Shown one piece after another: positions 7,817 through 15,820 of a stretch of 37,107 bases of DNA (position 1 is its first letter; every line of letters starts with the position of its first letter). Both the position numbers and the translations under genes were made by a program. The notes beneath the pieces were generated by a model that was given only the letters and a program-made list of their open reading frames with translations, was not told the origin of the DNA and searched no databases. The DNA is from Wolinella sp052173415. Lineage in GTDB: Bacteria > Campylobacterota > Campylobacteria > Campylobacterales > Helicobacteraceae. The DNA lies in NCBI GenBank assembly GCA_052173415.1, contig JBQMYQ010000015.1, forward strand, positions 1-37,107, given 5' to 3'.

Positions 7817-9232
7817 TTAATTAATACTCCAATTTAAATATTCCCTCGTGCCCAAAATCAATGCCACTTCAAGCACGATTCCCACACAAAGCCACATAAA
7901 TCCCTTTTTATTGCGGATTATATCCCAAAACTCGCGCACTCCAAATGCCCTAATCGTCCAAAAAAAGAGCAGGAATCCACCCAAAGAGCTCGCCAAAGCT
8001 AGTCCACTTGCGCCCAAAAATTGCATTAATCCTAGAGCAAGAATCGTGCTAAAAAGGAGCGATTTTGCCGAAATTTTTGCCGCTAGGCCTTGTTTGGCGT
8101 GCGCATAAAGCCACAATGAAAAAATCTTTGCCAAGCCAAAAGGAAGCAGCCCAATCATATACATCGCCAGAACCTGCGCGCTTTTAAGCGTGTCGCTCCT
8201 CTCAAATTCGCCTCGCTCAAAAAGCAGCCAAATAATCTCGTTTCTCAGCAAGATTCCCCCGATGGCGGCAAAAGCGAGCGTGTAGAGCAAAAACCAAAAT
8301 GCGCGCTTAAGGTAGCGCAGAGCTTCATCGCTTTTTTGCTGTTTGATTACGCGCGCAATGGTCGGGAAAAGTGCGGTGGATACGGCGATTGCAAAGATTG
8401 CGAGCGGAAGCTGAAAAATGCGATTCGCATAGTAGAGGTAAGAGATTGCGCCGCTACTCAAAAATGAAGCGAGCAGTGTATCAATAAAGCTTGCAATTTG
8501 CGCACTGGAGCTACCTAACATCGCAGGGAGGAATTGCCTGAAAAATCTCGCAACCGATTCGCGTCTTTGTGCAGCATGGGTGCGGTAGTGCTTCCACCCT
8601 GCGCGAAACATTTTGCCAAATCCCGCACGGAAAAATGAGGGCAGATGGAGCGCGATTTGGAGCACACCTCCAGCCAAAACGCCCCAGCTAAGCCACACGA
8701 CGATTTCGTAAGATTCCCGATCTTTGGCAAAATAAAGCGCGACAATCATGGAGAGATTTAGAAGAATCGTAGAGTAGGCAAATGCGCCAAAACGCCGCTT
8801 ATACTGGAGAATCGCGCCTAAAAAAGTAACCACAAACACAAGCCACAAATACCAAAAATTAATCGCCACCAAAGGCGCGGCCAAAGCGATGAGCTCGTCG
8901 CTAAAGCCAAAGGCAAGTAGCTTAGTCACATAAGGGGCAAAAAGGGTCACTAGGAGCGAAAGTAGCGTCAAGATTCCTAGAAATATCGCCCCCACTTGCA
9001 AGGAAAAAGCCCCTTTGTAGCGTGCGGCAATGAAGCTTGGGAGGAAGGCTTGATTAAACGCCCCCTCGCCAAAAAGTCGGCGAAATAGGTTGGGAATCTT
9101 AAAAGCTACGAAAAATATGTCGCTATAAATAGAAGCTCCAAGCGTCGATGCCATCATCACATCGCGTAGGAATCCGGCGATTCTTGAGAATAAAATCCCG
9201 CTACTGTTGGTTAAAAACGCCTGCCTTAGCAT
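7817..9232 (-). CDS. murJ: Lipid II flippase MurJ (MviN)
   Basis: An MOP-superfamily inner-membrane protein that flips lipid II for peptidoglycan synthesis. The 471 residues begin LRQAFLTNSSGILFSRIAGFLRD, followed by IYSDIFFVAFKIPNLFRRLFGEGAFNQAFLPSF, the most conserved MurJ stretch; about 13-14 hydrophobic spans follow. The frame is open to 9358, but ATG 9232 is chosen because homologues start there and AAAGAG lies upstream; the extra residues look non-homologous. Transcription diverges from the fapA gene, leaving 110 bases between the two starts. cysS follows after one base. Context with ddl and murF on the other side of fapA-ruvA fits a cell-wall neighbourhood. Confidence 0.94.
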   Translation of the reverse strand: MLRQAFLTNSSGILFSRIAGFLRDVMMASTLGASIYSDIFFVAFKIPNLFRRLFGEGAFNQAFLPSFIAARYKGAFSLQVGAIFLGILTLLSLLVTLFAPYVTKLLAFGFSDELIALAAPLVAINFWYLWLVFVVTFLGAILQYKRRFGAFAYSTILLNLSMIVALYFAKDRESYEIVVWLSWGVLAGGVLQIALHLPSFFRAGFGKMFRAGWKHYRTHAAQRRESVARFFRQFLPAMLGSSSAQIASFIDTLLASFLSSGAISYLYYANRIFQLPLAIFAIAVSTALFPTIARVIKQQKSDEALRYLKRAFWFLLYTLAFAAIGGILLRNEIIWLLFERGEFERSDTLKSAQVLAMYMIGLLPFGLAKIFSLWLYAHAKQGLAAKISAKSLLFSTILALGLMQFLGASGLALASSLGGFLLFFWTIRAFGVREFWDIIRNKKGFMWLCVGIVLEVALILGTREYLNWSIN

Positions 9233-9261
9233 GTTTTGCTCTTTAGGGTAAAATGGAGGAA

Positions 9262-9287
9262 TAAAAAGTGCTTTAAGGTGCCGATAA
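9262..9287 (+). promoter_or_regulatory. Candidate sigma-28 (FliA) promoter for the DUF342 gene and ruvA
   Basis: An exact GCCGATAA (9280-9287), the canonical FliA -10, is preceded by TAAA at 9262-9265 with 14 bases between (consensus 15). It lies about 55 bases before the fapA start codon. The downstream gene belongs to a family linked with flagellar assembly, which supports the assignment. It sits within the divergent murJ-fapA gap. Confidence 0.5.
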
Positions 9288-9342
9288 AGTCCTGTTTTTA
9301 GGCATTTTATCCAAAGAAGCATTAAAAATCCTAAGGGCAACG

Positions 9343-11172
9343 ATGGAGCAAGTCGCAAAACCGCTTACATTTGAACCGCACTTCATCGCTGATTGCGAGT
9401 CTCCGGGGAAGGAGCTGGCGCATATCGCTAATGCGCGTGGGGTCGATCCCAATCTTTTGGAAATACGCATCAAAGAGGTTTTTTATTTTCTCAAAACAAA
9501 GGAATCGCCCAATTTTGAGGAGGTCATGCAGGGCGATGTGGGCTTTTTGGATAACAAATCGTTTCTATTGCGCGAAGATGTGGAGATTCGCCAGCGTTTC
9601 GCACTTACCATTGAGGCGAAAAAGAGGCGAAGCTTTCGCTTCTCGCTGCGCTTGAGCGAGGATTTTAGAGAACTGTTTTTTACCCTTTTGAAAGGCTCGA
9701 AAATAGCCTACACCGCGCCATTTCTTGAAGAGCTCTTCGCATGCGTGCGCGGGGAGAAAGCAAGCTTAGGAGTCCTCTTTCATCACGAGGAGCAAGAAAA
9801 GGAGCGACTTGCGGAGCTTTTAAAAAAACTGCACACACAAGAGGAGCTTAGTGAGGATTGCGAGATTTTGCTCACCCAAGGGCTAGGAGAGGGGCGGCGG
9901 TGCGTGGAAGCATCGTTAATTTTGCATTTCCAAAAAGATCCTGCACTTAGCGGAAAATATCCTTCCGTGCAGAAAGATACCCTCCTAGCGACCTTTTTGA
10001 AGCCTCAAAAAGGTGAGGCAGGGCGCGATTGTTTTGGGGGTTACGTCCCGCAAAAAGACCCTACAGGTTCGCTTGATAACCCTCTGCAAATGATCTCGGG
10101 AATCGAAGCGATTGAAAATGATGAGAAAATCGACTACAAAGCCCAAGAGGCGGGCTATGTCGTGTATGAGAATAGTCGCCTCTCCGTGGTGCAGAAGATC
10201 GAAGTGAGCAACGTGGGAATCGGCACCACCGGCTCGCTAGTGAGCGATTTGGAGATGCACACTTCCGTGCGGGTGACGGAAAATCACAGCCTCAAAGAGG
10301 CTTTGGGCGATGGCGCAAGAATCGAAGCGGACACCGTAGAGATCGCGGGAAATATCGGGAGTGCCTCTGAGGTGCGCGCCCACACTGCTACGATTAAGGG
10401 GCAGACTCATCAAAATTCCAAAGTGTTCGCCGATGAGATTTATATCGAGGTGCACAAGGGTTACGCAGAGGGCGATGAGGTCAATATTGCGCGCCTTGAG
10501 GTGGGAATCGTGCGTGCGAAAAAAGTAAAAATCGCCCATGCGTATGGGGGTAAAATCTATGCGCAGGAGATTTACATCGACCAGCTCTACTCCAATCTCC
10601 ACGCCTACGCTTCGCAAAAGATTGAGATCGCTCATCTTGCGGGCGAAGATAATAAATTCACCCTCACGCCTTTGGCTAGCCCCAAGCAGACTGCTCGCAT
10701 TGAGGCGATTTTGAGCGACATAAAAGCACTTAAGGAGACGCTAAAAAATAGAGCCGGCTCTTTTTTTAGCAAGGAGATTCAAGAGGTTCGCTCACTTAAA
10801 AGCGCAGCGAGCGGGATTAAACAGAGCATCAATTCTTACAAAATCTCCGGCAAAGAAGTCCCCGCCCACATGAATGAGGAGCTCAAAAACTATATTCGCA
10901 TTCTAAAGCAGATACAAATGCGCCGAGATGAGATCGCAAAGCTGCAAAACAACCAAAAGTCCCTACTTCAAGAGCTCGCTGTATTGCAAGAGCCCACACT
11001 GCACGCGTATATCCACGCAAGAGGAGGCTGGAAGGGCTATAATGAGGTGCGCTACAAGCTCCTTCTACCCGAAAAAGAGCTCTTTTTAGCCCCCAAAAGC
11101 GCTCAGCATTATGGACTATTAAAGCTCGATGAAGCACAAGAATCGATCATCTCACAAAAAGGAAACTCATGA
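9343..11172 (+). CDS. FapA/DUF342 family protein, flagellar-associated
   Basis: A 609-residue DUF342 (FapA) protein. The N-terminal third is poorly conserved. A central beta-helical region (about 220-440) contains a cysteine-containing GRDCFGGYVP turn and repeats such as GARIEADTVEIAGNIG, VRAHTATIKG and VFADEIYIEV. A coiled-coil segment follows (about 450-560, with IEAILSDIKALKETLKN and MNEELKNYIRILKQI). DUF342 proteins in other bacteria influence flagellar number or placement; that role here is inferred from the family and from the sigma-28-like promoter. ATG 9343 follows AAGGGCAACG. The stop overlaps the ruvA start as ATGA. An H. pylori homologue also sits before ruvA (recalled). Cytoplasmic: no signal peptide or membrane span. 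Confidence 0.82.
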   Translation: MEQVAKPLTFEPHFIADCESPGKELAHIANARGVDPNLLEIRIKEVFYFLKTKESPNFEEVMQGDVGFLDNKSFLLREDVEIRQRFALTIEAKKRRSFRFSLRLSEDFRELFFTLLKGSKIAYTAPFLEELFACVRGEKASLGVLFHHEEQEKERLAELLKKLHTQEELSEDCEILLTQGLGEGRRCVEASLILHFQKDPALSGKYPSVQKDTLLATFLKPQKGEAGRDCFGGYVPQKDPTGSLDNPLQMISGIEAIENDEKIDYKAQEAGYVVYENSRLSVVQKIEVSNVGIGTTGSLVSDLEMHTSVRVTENHSLKEALGDGARIEADTVEIAGNIGSASEVRAHTATIKGQTHQNSKVFADEIYIEVHKGYAEGDEVNIARLEVGIVRAKKVKIAHAYGGKIYAQEIYIDQLYSNLHAYASQKIEIAHLAGEDNKFTLTPLASPKQTARIEAILSDIKALKETLKNRAGSFFSKEIQEVRSLKSAASGIKQSINSYKISGKEVPAHMNEELKNYIRILKQIQMRRDEIAKLQNNQKSLLQELAVLQEPTLHAYIHARGGWKGYNEVRYKLLLPEKELFLAPKSAQHYGLLKLDEAQESIISQKGNS

Positions 11173-11735
11173 TTGTCGCCCTCAAAGGAAATATCGAGCG
11201 CAAAGAGCCCACGCGCGTCTGGCTGGAGGTCGCGGGTGTTACATATGAAGTTTTTACTTCCATTAATAGCAGTATTGCGATTAAGGATTCTCCCGCTAGG
11301 CTGTTGATTACGCACATTATCCGAGAAGACGCGTGGTCACTTTATGGATTTGCTGATGAGGAGGAAAAGCGCATTTTTGACACGCTCATTAAGATTAATG
11401 GCGTAGGTCCAAAGGCTGCGCTCGCGATCCTCTCGACCTACTCTCCCGCGACTTTTACGCAAATTATCCAAAGCAACGACATCAAATCACTCCAGCGTGT
11501 GCCGGGAATCGGTCCCAAAAGTGCGGGGAGAATTCTTGTTGAGCTCGCAGGATTCTCGCTTTCTGTGCGCGATTCCTCCCCTGTGCAAAACAGCGCAATG
11601 CAAGAATCGCTCCTTGCGCTCGAATCACTAGGCTTTAAAAACGACGCAATTCAAAAAGCTCTGCAGGGAATCCGCGCCACCACGACGCAAGAGATCATCA
11701 AAGAAGCATTAAAAAAGCTCCAAATGATCCAATGA
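11169..11735 (+). CDS. ruvA: Holliday junction branch migration protein RuvA
   Basis: A DNA-binding subunit of the RuvAB branch-migration motor, in recombination and repair. The 188 residues comprise an N-terminal OB fold (about 1-63, IVALKGNI...GVTYEVF), two helix-hairpin-helix motifs (INGVGPKAALAIL near 80, VPGIGPKSAGRILVEL near 112) and a C-terminal domain III that contacts RuvB (ESLLALESLGFK). Length is normal for epsilonproteobacteria. The start ATG overlaps the stop of the DUF342 gene, so the repair gene appears to be translated from a transcript that may carry a flagellar-type promoter. ruvB is not in the window. Confidence 0.96.
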   Translation: MIVALKGNIERKEPTRVWLEVAGVTYEVFTSINSSIAIKDSPARLLITHIIREDAWSLYGFADEEEKRIFDTLIKINGVGPKAALAILSTYSPATFTQIIQSNDIKSLQRVPGIGPKSAGRILVELAGFSLSVRDSSPVQNSAMQESLLALESLGFKNDAIQKALQGIRATTTQEIIKEALKKLQMIQ

Positions 11736-11768
11736 TTCATAATTTATTCATAAGTTTTAATAAAAGAT

Positions 11769-11777
11769 TGTTACAAT
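11769..11777 (+). promoter_or_regulatory. Candidate extended -10 promoter for the ddl-mscS run
   Basis: TGTTACAAT (extended -10: TG, one base, TACAAT at 11772-11777) lies 45 bases before the ddl start in the 86-base ruvA-ddl gap, after an AT-rich, T-rich upstream stretch. It fits a vegetative epsilonproteobacterial promoter and would serve ddl, the hydrolase fusion, murF, the HIT gene and mscS. Confidence 0.5.
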
Positions 11778-11821
11778 GCAACCCTTAAAAATCCTCAAAA
11801 CCCCATATTAAAGGTGCGCCT

Positions 11822-12859
11822 TTGAATTTTGCAGTTATTTTTGGCGGTGTCAGTTATGAGCACGAGATTAGCATTGTTAGCGCAATCACGCTAAAGAAGC
11901 TCCTCCCAAATCTCAAGGAATTTATTTTTATTGACGCGGTGCGTGATTTCTATTTGATTCCCGCACAGAAAATGAACGTAAAGCACTTCAGCAGCGGTGC
12001 GTATAAGAGCAATCCGCGCGTGGAAATCAAAAAAGGTGGCTTATGCGTCAAAGGATTTTTAGGCGAAAAGAGGTTGCTCGCCGATGTTTATATCAATCTC
12101 ATTCATGGAGGTGATGGCGAAGATGGGAAGCTCGCGGGAATCTTTGAATTTTTCGCAATTCCCGTCATTGGACCGCGACTTGAAGCAAGCGTTTTGAGCT
12201 TTAATAAGCACCTCACAAAGCTCTATGCAAAAGAGCGCGGAATCAAAACACTCCCCTATCTCATCGCCTCGCTAAAAGAGCGACGCGAGCTAGGGAAAGA
12301 GTTCCCCATGATTGTGAAACCACTGCGGCTTGGGAGCTCTATTGGCGTAAGTGTGGTGAAAAATCAGAGCGAGCTTGCCTACGCGCTTGATGTGGCGTAT
12401 GAGTTTGACGAGGGCGCACTGATCGAGCCCTTTATTGCGGGAATCAAGGAATACAATCTTGCTGGTTGCAAAATCCACGATGAGTATCACTTCTCCATCG
12501 CAGAAGAGCCTAAAAAGGGCGATTTCTTGGACTTTGAGAAGAAATATCTTGACTTCTCAGATACCAAAGAGCGCGAAAAAGCCCCTATCTCCAGTGCGCT
12601 TCTTAACCACCTCAAAGAGGCATTTAGGAAGCTTTATGAGGGTACTTTTGAGGGGAGCATTATCCGCTGCGACTTTTTTGTCCTAGAGGGCGAGGTTTTT
12701 TTAAATGAGATTAATCCGATTCCCGGAAGCCTCGCAAACTACCTATTTGAGGACTTCCCTGCACTCCTTGAGTCGCTCGCTCACGCCCTCCCTAGCGCAC
12801 GCGAGATTCCCATAGATTATCACTATATTCATCAAATCCAACACGCCAAAGGCAAATAG
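11822..12859 (+). CDS. ddl: D-alanine--D-alanine ligase
   Basis: An ATP-grasp enzyme joining two D-alanines for the peptidoglycan stem peptide. The 345 residues include VIFGGVSYEHEISIVSA at the N-terminus, the NLIHGGDGEDGKLAG loop, MIVKPLRLGSSIGV for ATP binding, EPFIAGIKEYNLAG, and the magnesium-binding CDFFV...FLNEINPIPGSLANYLFED. The start is TTG 11822, placed by homologues and by AAAGGTG eight bases upstream. The H. pylori enzyme has the same epsilon-type features, such as the EYNLAGCKI stretch. The stop overlaps the next gene by one base (TAGTG). With murF two genes downstream, this supplies and then attaches the D-Ala-D-Ala dipeptide. Confidence 0.97.
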   Translation: MNFAVIFGGVSYEHEISIVSAITLKKLLPNLKEFIFIDAVRDFYLIPAQKMNVKHFSSGAYKSNPRVEIKKGGLCVKGFLGEKRLLADVYINLIHGGDGEDGKLAGIFEFFAIPVIGPRLEASVLSFNKHLTKLYAKERGIKTLPYLIASLKERRELGKEFPMIVKPLRLGSSIGVSVVKNQSELAYALDVAYEFDEGALIEPFIAGIKEYNLAGCKIHDEYHFSIAEEPKKGDFLDFEKKYLDFSDTKEREKAPISSALLNHLKEAFRKLYEGTFEGSIIRCDFFVLEGEVFLNEINPIPGSLANYLFEDFPALLESLAHALPSAREIPIDYHYIHQIQHAKGK

Positions 12860-13860
12860 TGGCACAAAAAGAGATCGTGTATCAAGGGCACAAATTCACA
12901 CTCTCTTATGAGGTTTATCATCACGAACAGACGCGCGAGGTGCTCTTTTTGCACGGTTGGGGAAGCAACAAAGAGCTCATGAAGCACGCTTTTGGGGCGT
13001 ATTTTGCGGGTTTTAGGCATATTTATCTTGATCTGCCGGGCTTTGGCAAAAGCCCAAATAGCGAAACGCTCCGCACGCAAGACTACGCGGGAATCGTGCG
13101 TGCCTTTCTTGATGCACTAGGAAGCAAGGGCGATTTTATTATCGCGCATAGCTTTGGGGGCAAGATTGCCACACTGCTCGCACCTCAAAAACTCGCGCTC
13201 CTAAGCAGTGCGGGAATCGTGCCTAAAAAATCGCTTAGCACGCGTCTAAAAATCGCTCTTGCAAAATTGGCTCGATTCTTGGGAATCGGAGCAGTTGCGC
13301 GCTTTTTGCGTTCAAAAGATGTTACAAACATGCCACAAAATATGTATGAAACATTTAAGAATGTTGTCGATGAAGATTTTACGGAATGTTTTATGAATTT
13401 CAATGGATCTGCCACCATTTTTTGGGGCGAGGAAGATCGCGCTACACCTCTGTCATCAGGGCAGAAAATCGCCTCTTTGATCCCAAAAAGCTCGCTTTTT
13501 ATCCTCAAAGGAGATCACTTCTTTTTCCTAAAACAAGGAGCAGAAATTGAGAGAATTATTGTTAAGGGAATCGCATTAAATCTGTATTGTTTTAAAATAA
13601 TCGGAAAAGTGCAAGGGGTGGGCTATCGTAAATTCGCCCAAAAATGCGCGCAAGAGCTAGCAATCAAGGGCACGGTGCGCAATCTCCCCGATGGCAGCGT
13701 GGAGCTTTTCGCACTTCTTAGTGAGGCAAACAAAGAGGCGTTTTTGGCTAGGTTGCGCGAGGGCTCCGAGCTTGCTTGTGTCCAAAATATCGAGGAATCA
13801 CGCTACGATTCCCACGATTCCCTCTTGCAAAACTTTAAAAGCTTTGAGATACTCTACTAA
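12859..13860 (+). CDS. Alpha/beta hydrolase fused to acylphosphatase
   Basis: One uninterrupted 333-residue frame with two enzymes. Residues 1-235 are an alpha/beta hydrolase with oxyanion HGWGS (32-36), nucleophile elbow AHSFGGK (Ser98), acid in GEEDRATP (Asp193) and His220 in KGDHFFF. Residues 240-333 are a full-length acylphosphatase (FKIIGKVQGVGYRKF, GTVRNLPDGSVE) with catalytic Arg257 and Asn275 at the usual 18-residue spacing. Both active sites look intact. The H. pylori gene at this position is, as I recall, a hydrolase only. The hydrolase substrate is unknown; acylphosphatase cleaves carboxyl-phosphate anhydrides. GTG 12859 overlaps the ddl stop, and murF follows after 14 bases. No internal start with a good ribosome site is evident at the joint. 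Confidence 0.85.
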   Translation: MAQKEIVYQGHKFTLSYEVYHHEQTREVLFLHGWGSNKELMKHAFGAYFAGFRHIYLDLPGFGKSPNSETLRTQDYAGIVRAFLDALGSKGDFIIAHSFGGKIATLLAPQKLALLSSAGIVPKKSLSTRLKIALAKLARFLGIGAVARFLRSKDVTNMPQNMYETFKNVVDEDFTECFMNFNGSATIFWGEEDRATPLSSGQKIASLIPKSSLFILKGDHFFFLKQGAEIERIIVKGIALNLYCFKIIGKVQGVGYRKFAQKCAQELAIKGTVRNLPDGSVELFALLSEANKEAFLARLREGSELACVQNIEESRYDSHDSLLQNFKSFEILY

Positions 13861-13874
13861 GGAGCGGTATAACA

Positions 13875-15317
13875 TTGGAAACATTAGAACTCTTTAAAGC
13901 TATCTCGCGCTGGCTTTTTCTCCTCTCGCTTGGCTATTATCTCCTAACCAACCTGCAATGGTATAGCTACAAGCTCGCAAGAGTGCTCTTCAAGCACCAC
14001 AAATGGCGATGGCATATTTTCTATTTTTTCATGCCGCTACTATTTTTCTTTGTGCTTGGGGAGTATTTTTATATCTACCTCTATGTCGCTCATTTGCCTG
14101 GAATCGTAATCTGGGCACGGAAACTCGATAAGCCGCTTGTCTTCACGGGACGTGTGAGGCGATTTTTCATCGTTTATGTCGGCTTTGTCGTCTTTGGCGA
14201 GCTTTTGTGTGTGCAAAACGAATGCTATAAGGTACTCCTGCTCTCTCCGATACTCTTTGCGCTCCCTATCACTCATATTCTCGAAAAGGTGCTCCTAAAT
14301 CGCTACGCACGCGCAGCTAAAGAAAAGCTCGCCTCAATGAGCGGACTCATCATCATCGCAATCACAGGCAGCTATGGCAAAACAAGCTTAAAAAATTTCC
14401 TCGCTCAAATTTTGGAGGGCACTTTCAAAGTCCATGCCTCCCCGCGCAGCGTCAATACCTTTGCGGGAATCGTCGCAGATATTAATAAAGATCTCTCACC
14501 TCTATGTGATGTCTATATCGCTGAAGCGGGTGCGCGTGAGCCGGGCGATATCAGGGAGATTGGCGCGCTTTTGGAGCACCATTATGGGATTATCGGCAAA
14601 ATCGGTGAGGCGCATATAGAATATTTCAAAGATATTGAAACAATCCGCAAAACAAAATTCGAGCTCGCCACCTCATCGCCACGCCTGCGTAAGCTCTTTT
14701 GTTACGAGGGGAATCTGCCCTATGAGGGGGTCGGGGCTACGGCGTTTCCGACAAAGACGCGCAATATTAAAGCCACACTTGAGGGGACTTCCTTTGAGCT
14801 TTTTATGAGAGGAGAGTTTTACCCTTTTGAGACCGAGGTTTTGGGCGCATTTAATGTCATCAATCTCTCGGCTGTCATCATGCTTGCACACACTATGGGA
14901 ATCGCGCTTGATAAAATCCAGCGACAGGTTGCGCGAATCAAGCCCATTCCTCATCGCTTGCAAAAGATTGAGGCAAATGGCAAGCTTATTTTAGATGACA
15001 GCTTTAATGGGAATCTTGAGGGCATGCTTGAGGCTATTCGCCTCGCTTCGCTCTATCAGGGGCGTAAAGTCATCGTTACGCCCGGGCTTGTGGAGAGTAG
15101 CGAGCAGGCTAATGAGGAGATTGCAAAAGCCATTGATAGGACGTTTGATATTGCGATCCTTACGGGCGAGCTCAACCTAAAAATGCTCTCATTGCTCATC
15201 AAAAAGCCTCAAAAGCTAATCGTAAAAGAAAAAGGTGCGCTTGAAGAGGTGCTCAAAGCAGCGACTAGAGAGGGCGATCTGATCCTTTTTGCAAACGATG
15301 CGCCCAGCTATATCTAA
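13875..15317 (+). CDS. murF: UDP-MurNAc-tripeptide D-Ala-D-Ala ligase with N-terminal membrane domain
   Basis: Adds D-Ala-D-Ala to UDP-MurNAc-tripeptide, the last cytoplasmic step of the wall precursor. Residues 1-150 are unusual: about four hydrophobic spans (near 8-27, 47-70, 96-116, 118-138) anchor the enzyme in the membrane. The Mur ligase part follows, with P-loop ITGSYGKTS (163-171), RSVNTFAG, EAGAREPGDI, HIEYF, GAFNVINLSAVI and LDDSFNGN. The C-terminal domain is present. Start TTG 13875 follows GGAG with a rather long ten-base spacing; no better codon is seen. An H. pylori MurF with similar context exists. The membrane part would bring it close to MraY and MurJ, which is inference. Confidence 0.9.
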   Translation: METLELFKAISRWLFLLSLGYYLLTNLQWYSYKLARVLFKHHKWRWHIFYFFMPLLFFFVLGEYFYIYLYVAHLPGIVIWARKLDKPLVFTGRVRRFFIVYVGFVVFGELLCVQNECYKVLLLSPILFALPITHILEKVLLNRYARAAKEKLASMSGLIIIAITGSYGKTSLKNFLAQILEGTFKVHASPRSVNTFAGIVADINKDLSPLCDVYIAEAGAREPGDIREIGALLEHHYGIIGKIGEAHIEYFKDIETIRKTKFELATSSPRLRKLFCYEGNLPYEGVGATAFPTKTRNIKATLEGTSFELFMRGEFYPFETEVLGAFNVINLSAVIMLAHTMGIALDKIQRQVARIKPIPHRLQKIEANGKLILDDSFNGNLEGMLEAIRLASLYQGRKVIVTPGLVESSEQANEEIAKAIDRTFDIAILTGELNLKMLSLLIKKPQKLIVKEKGALEEVLKAATREGDLILFANDAPSYI

Positions 15318-15328
15318 AGGAGCGAATC

Positions 15329-15820
15329 GTGGAACATCTCTATGCGCCGTGGCGTAGTGCCTATTTTGGCGAGGAATCGACCGCAGATTGCGTCTTTTGC
15401 CATCTAAGCCAAAGCGGCGATGATGAGAAGCACCACCTCTTTTATCGTGATGATGTGGCTTTTGCCTTGATGAATAAATTCCCTTACACACCCGGGCATT
15501 TCATGATTATTCCGCATGTGCATGTCGATTCCCCGACGTTGCTTTCAGAGGAATCGTGGCTCCATCTAAACCGCCTTACACGCGCAGGGATTGCGCTTTT
15601 GGAGGAATTTGGTGCGCATGGAGTCAATTTTGGTATCAATATCCGCCAAAGTGCCGGCGCAGGGATTCCAAAGCACCTGCACCTGCACCTTGTCCCTCGC
15701 TACAATAGCGATACCAACTTCATCACGACCATCGCCGATTCCCGTGTGTATGGAATCGATTTTGAGGAGGTGTATCAAAAAATCACTCTCCTTGCGCAAA
15801 AACATTTTAAGAGCCTCTAA
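15329..15820 (+). CDS. HIT family nucleotide hydrolase/phosphorylase
   Basis: A histidine-triad protein of 163 residues. The triad reads HLHLHL (His116, His118, His120) within GIPKHLHLHLVPR, and an N-terminal C-x2-C (Cys21, Cys24) plus downstream histidines suggests the zinc-containing branch related to diadenosine polyphosphate phosphorylase. The opening MEHLYAPWRSAYF is typical of that branch. The substrate is probably a dinucleoside polyphosphate or nucleotide conjugate, by family. GTG 15329 is well supported by AAAGGAG six bases upstream. Eleven bases separate it from murF, and its stop overlaps mscS as TAATG. The murF-HIT neighbour pair is also seen in H. pylori (recalled). Confidence 0.92.
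   Translation: MEHLYAPWRSAYFGEESTADCVFCHLSQSGDDEKHHLFYRDDVAFALMNKFPYTPGHFMIIPHVHVDSPTLLSEESWLHLNRLTRAGIALLEEFGAHGVNFGINIRQSAGAGIPKHLHLHLVPRYNSDTNFITTIADSRVYGIDFEEVYQKITLLAQKHFKSL

Noticed and set aside
10237..10635. Open minus-strand frame of 132 codons inside the DUF342 gene
   Set aside because: It lies wholly antisense to a well-supported gene, has no family resemblance and no ribosome site that I can see; it is a frame shadow.
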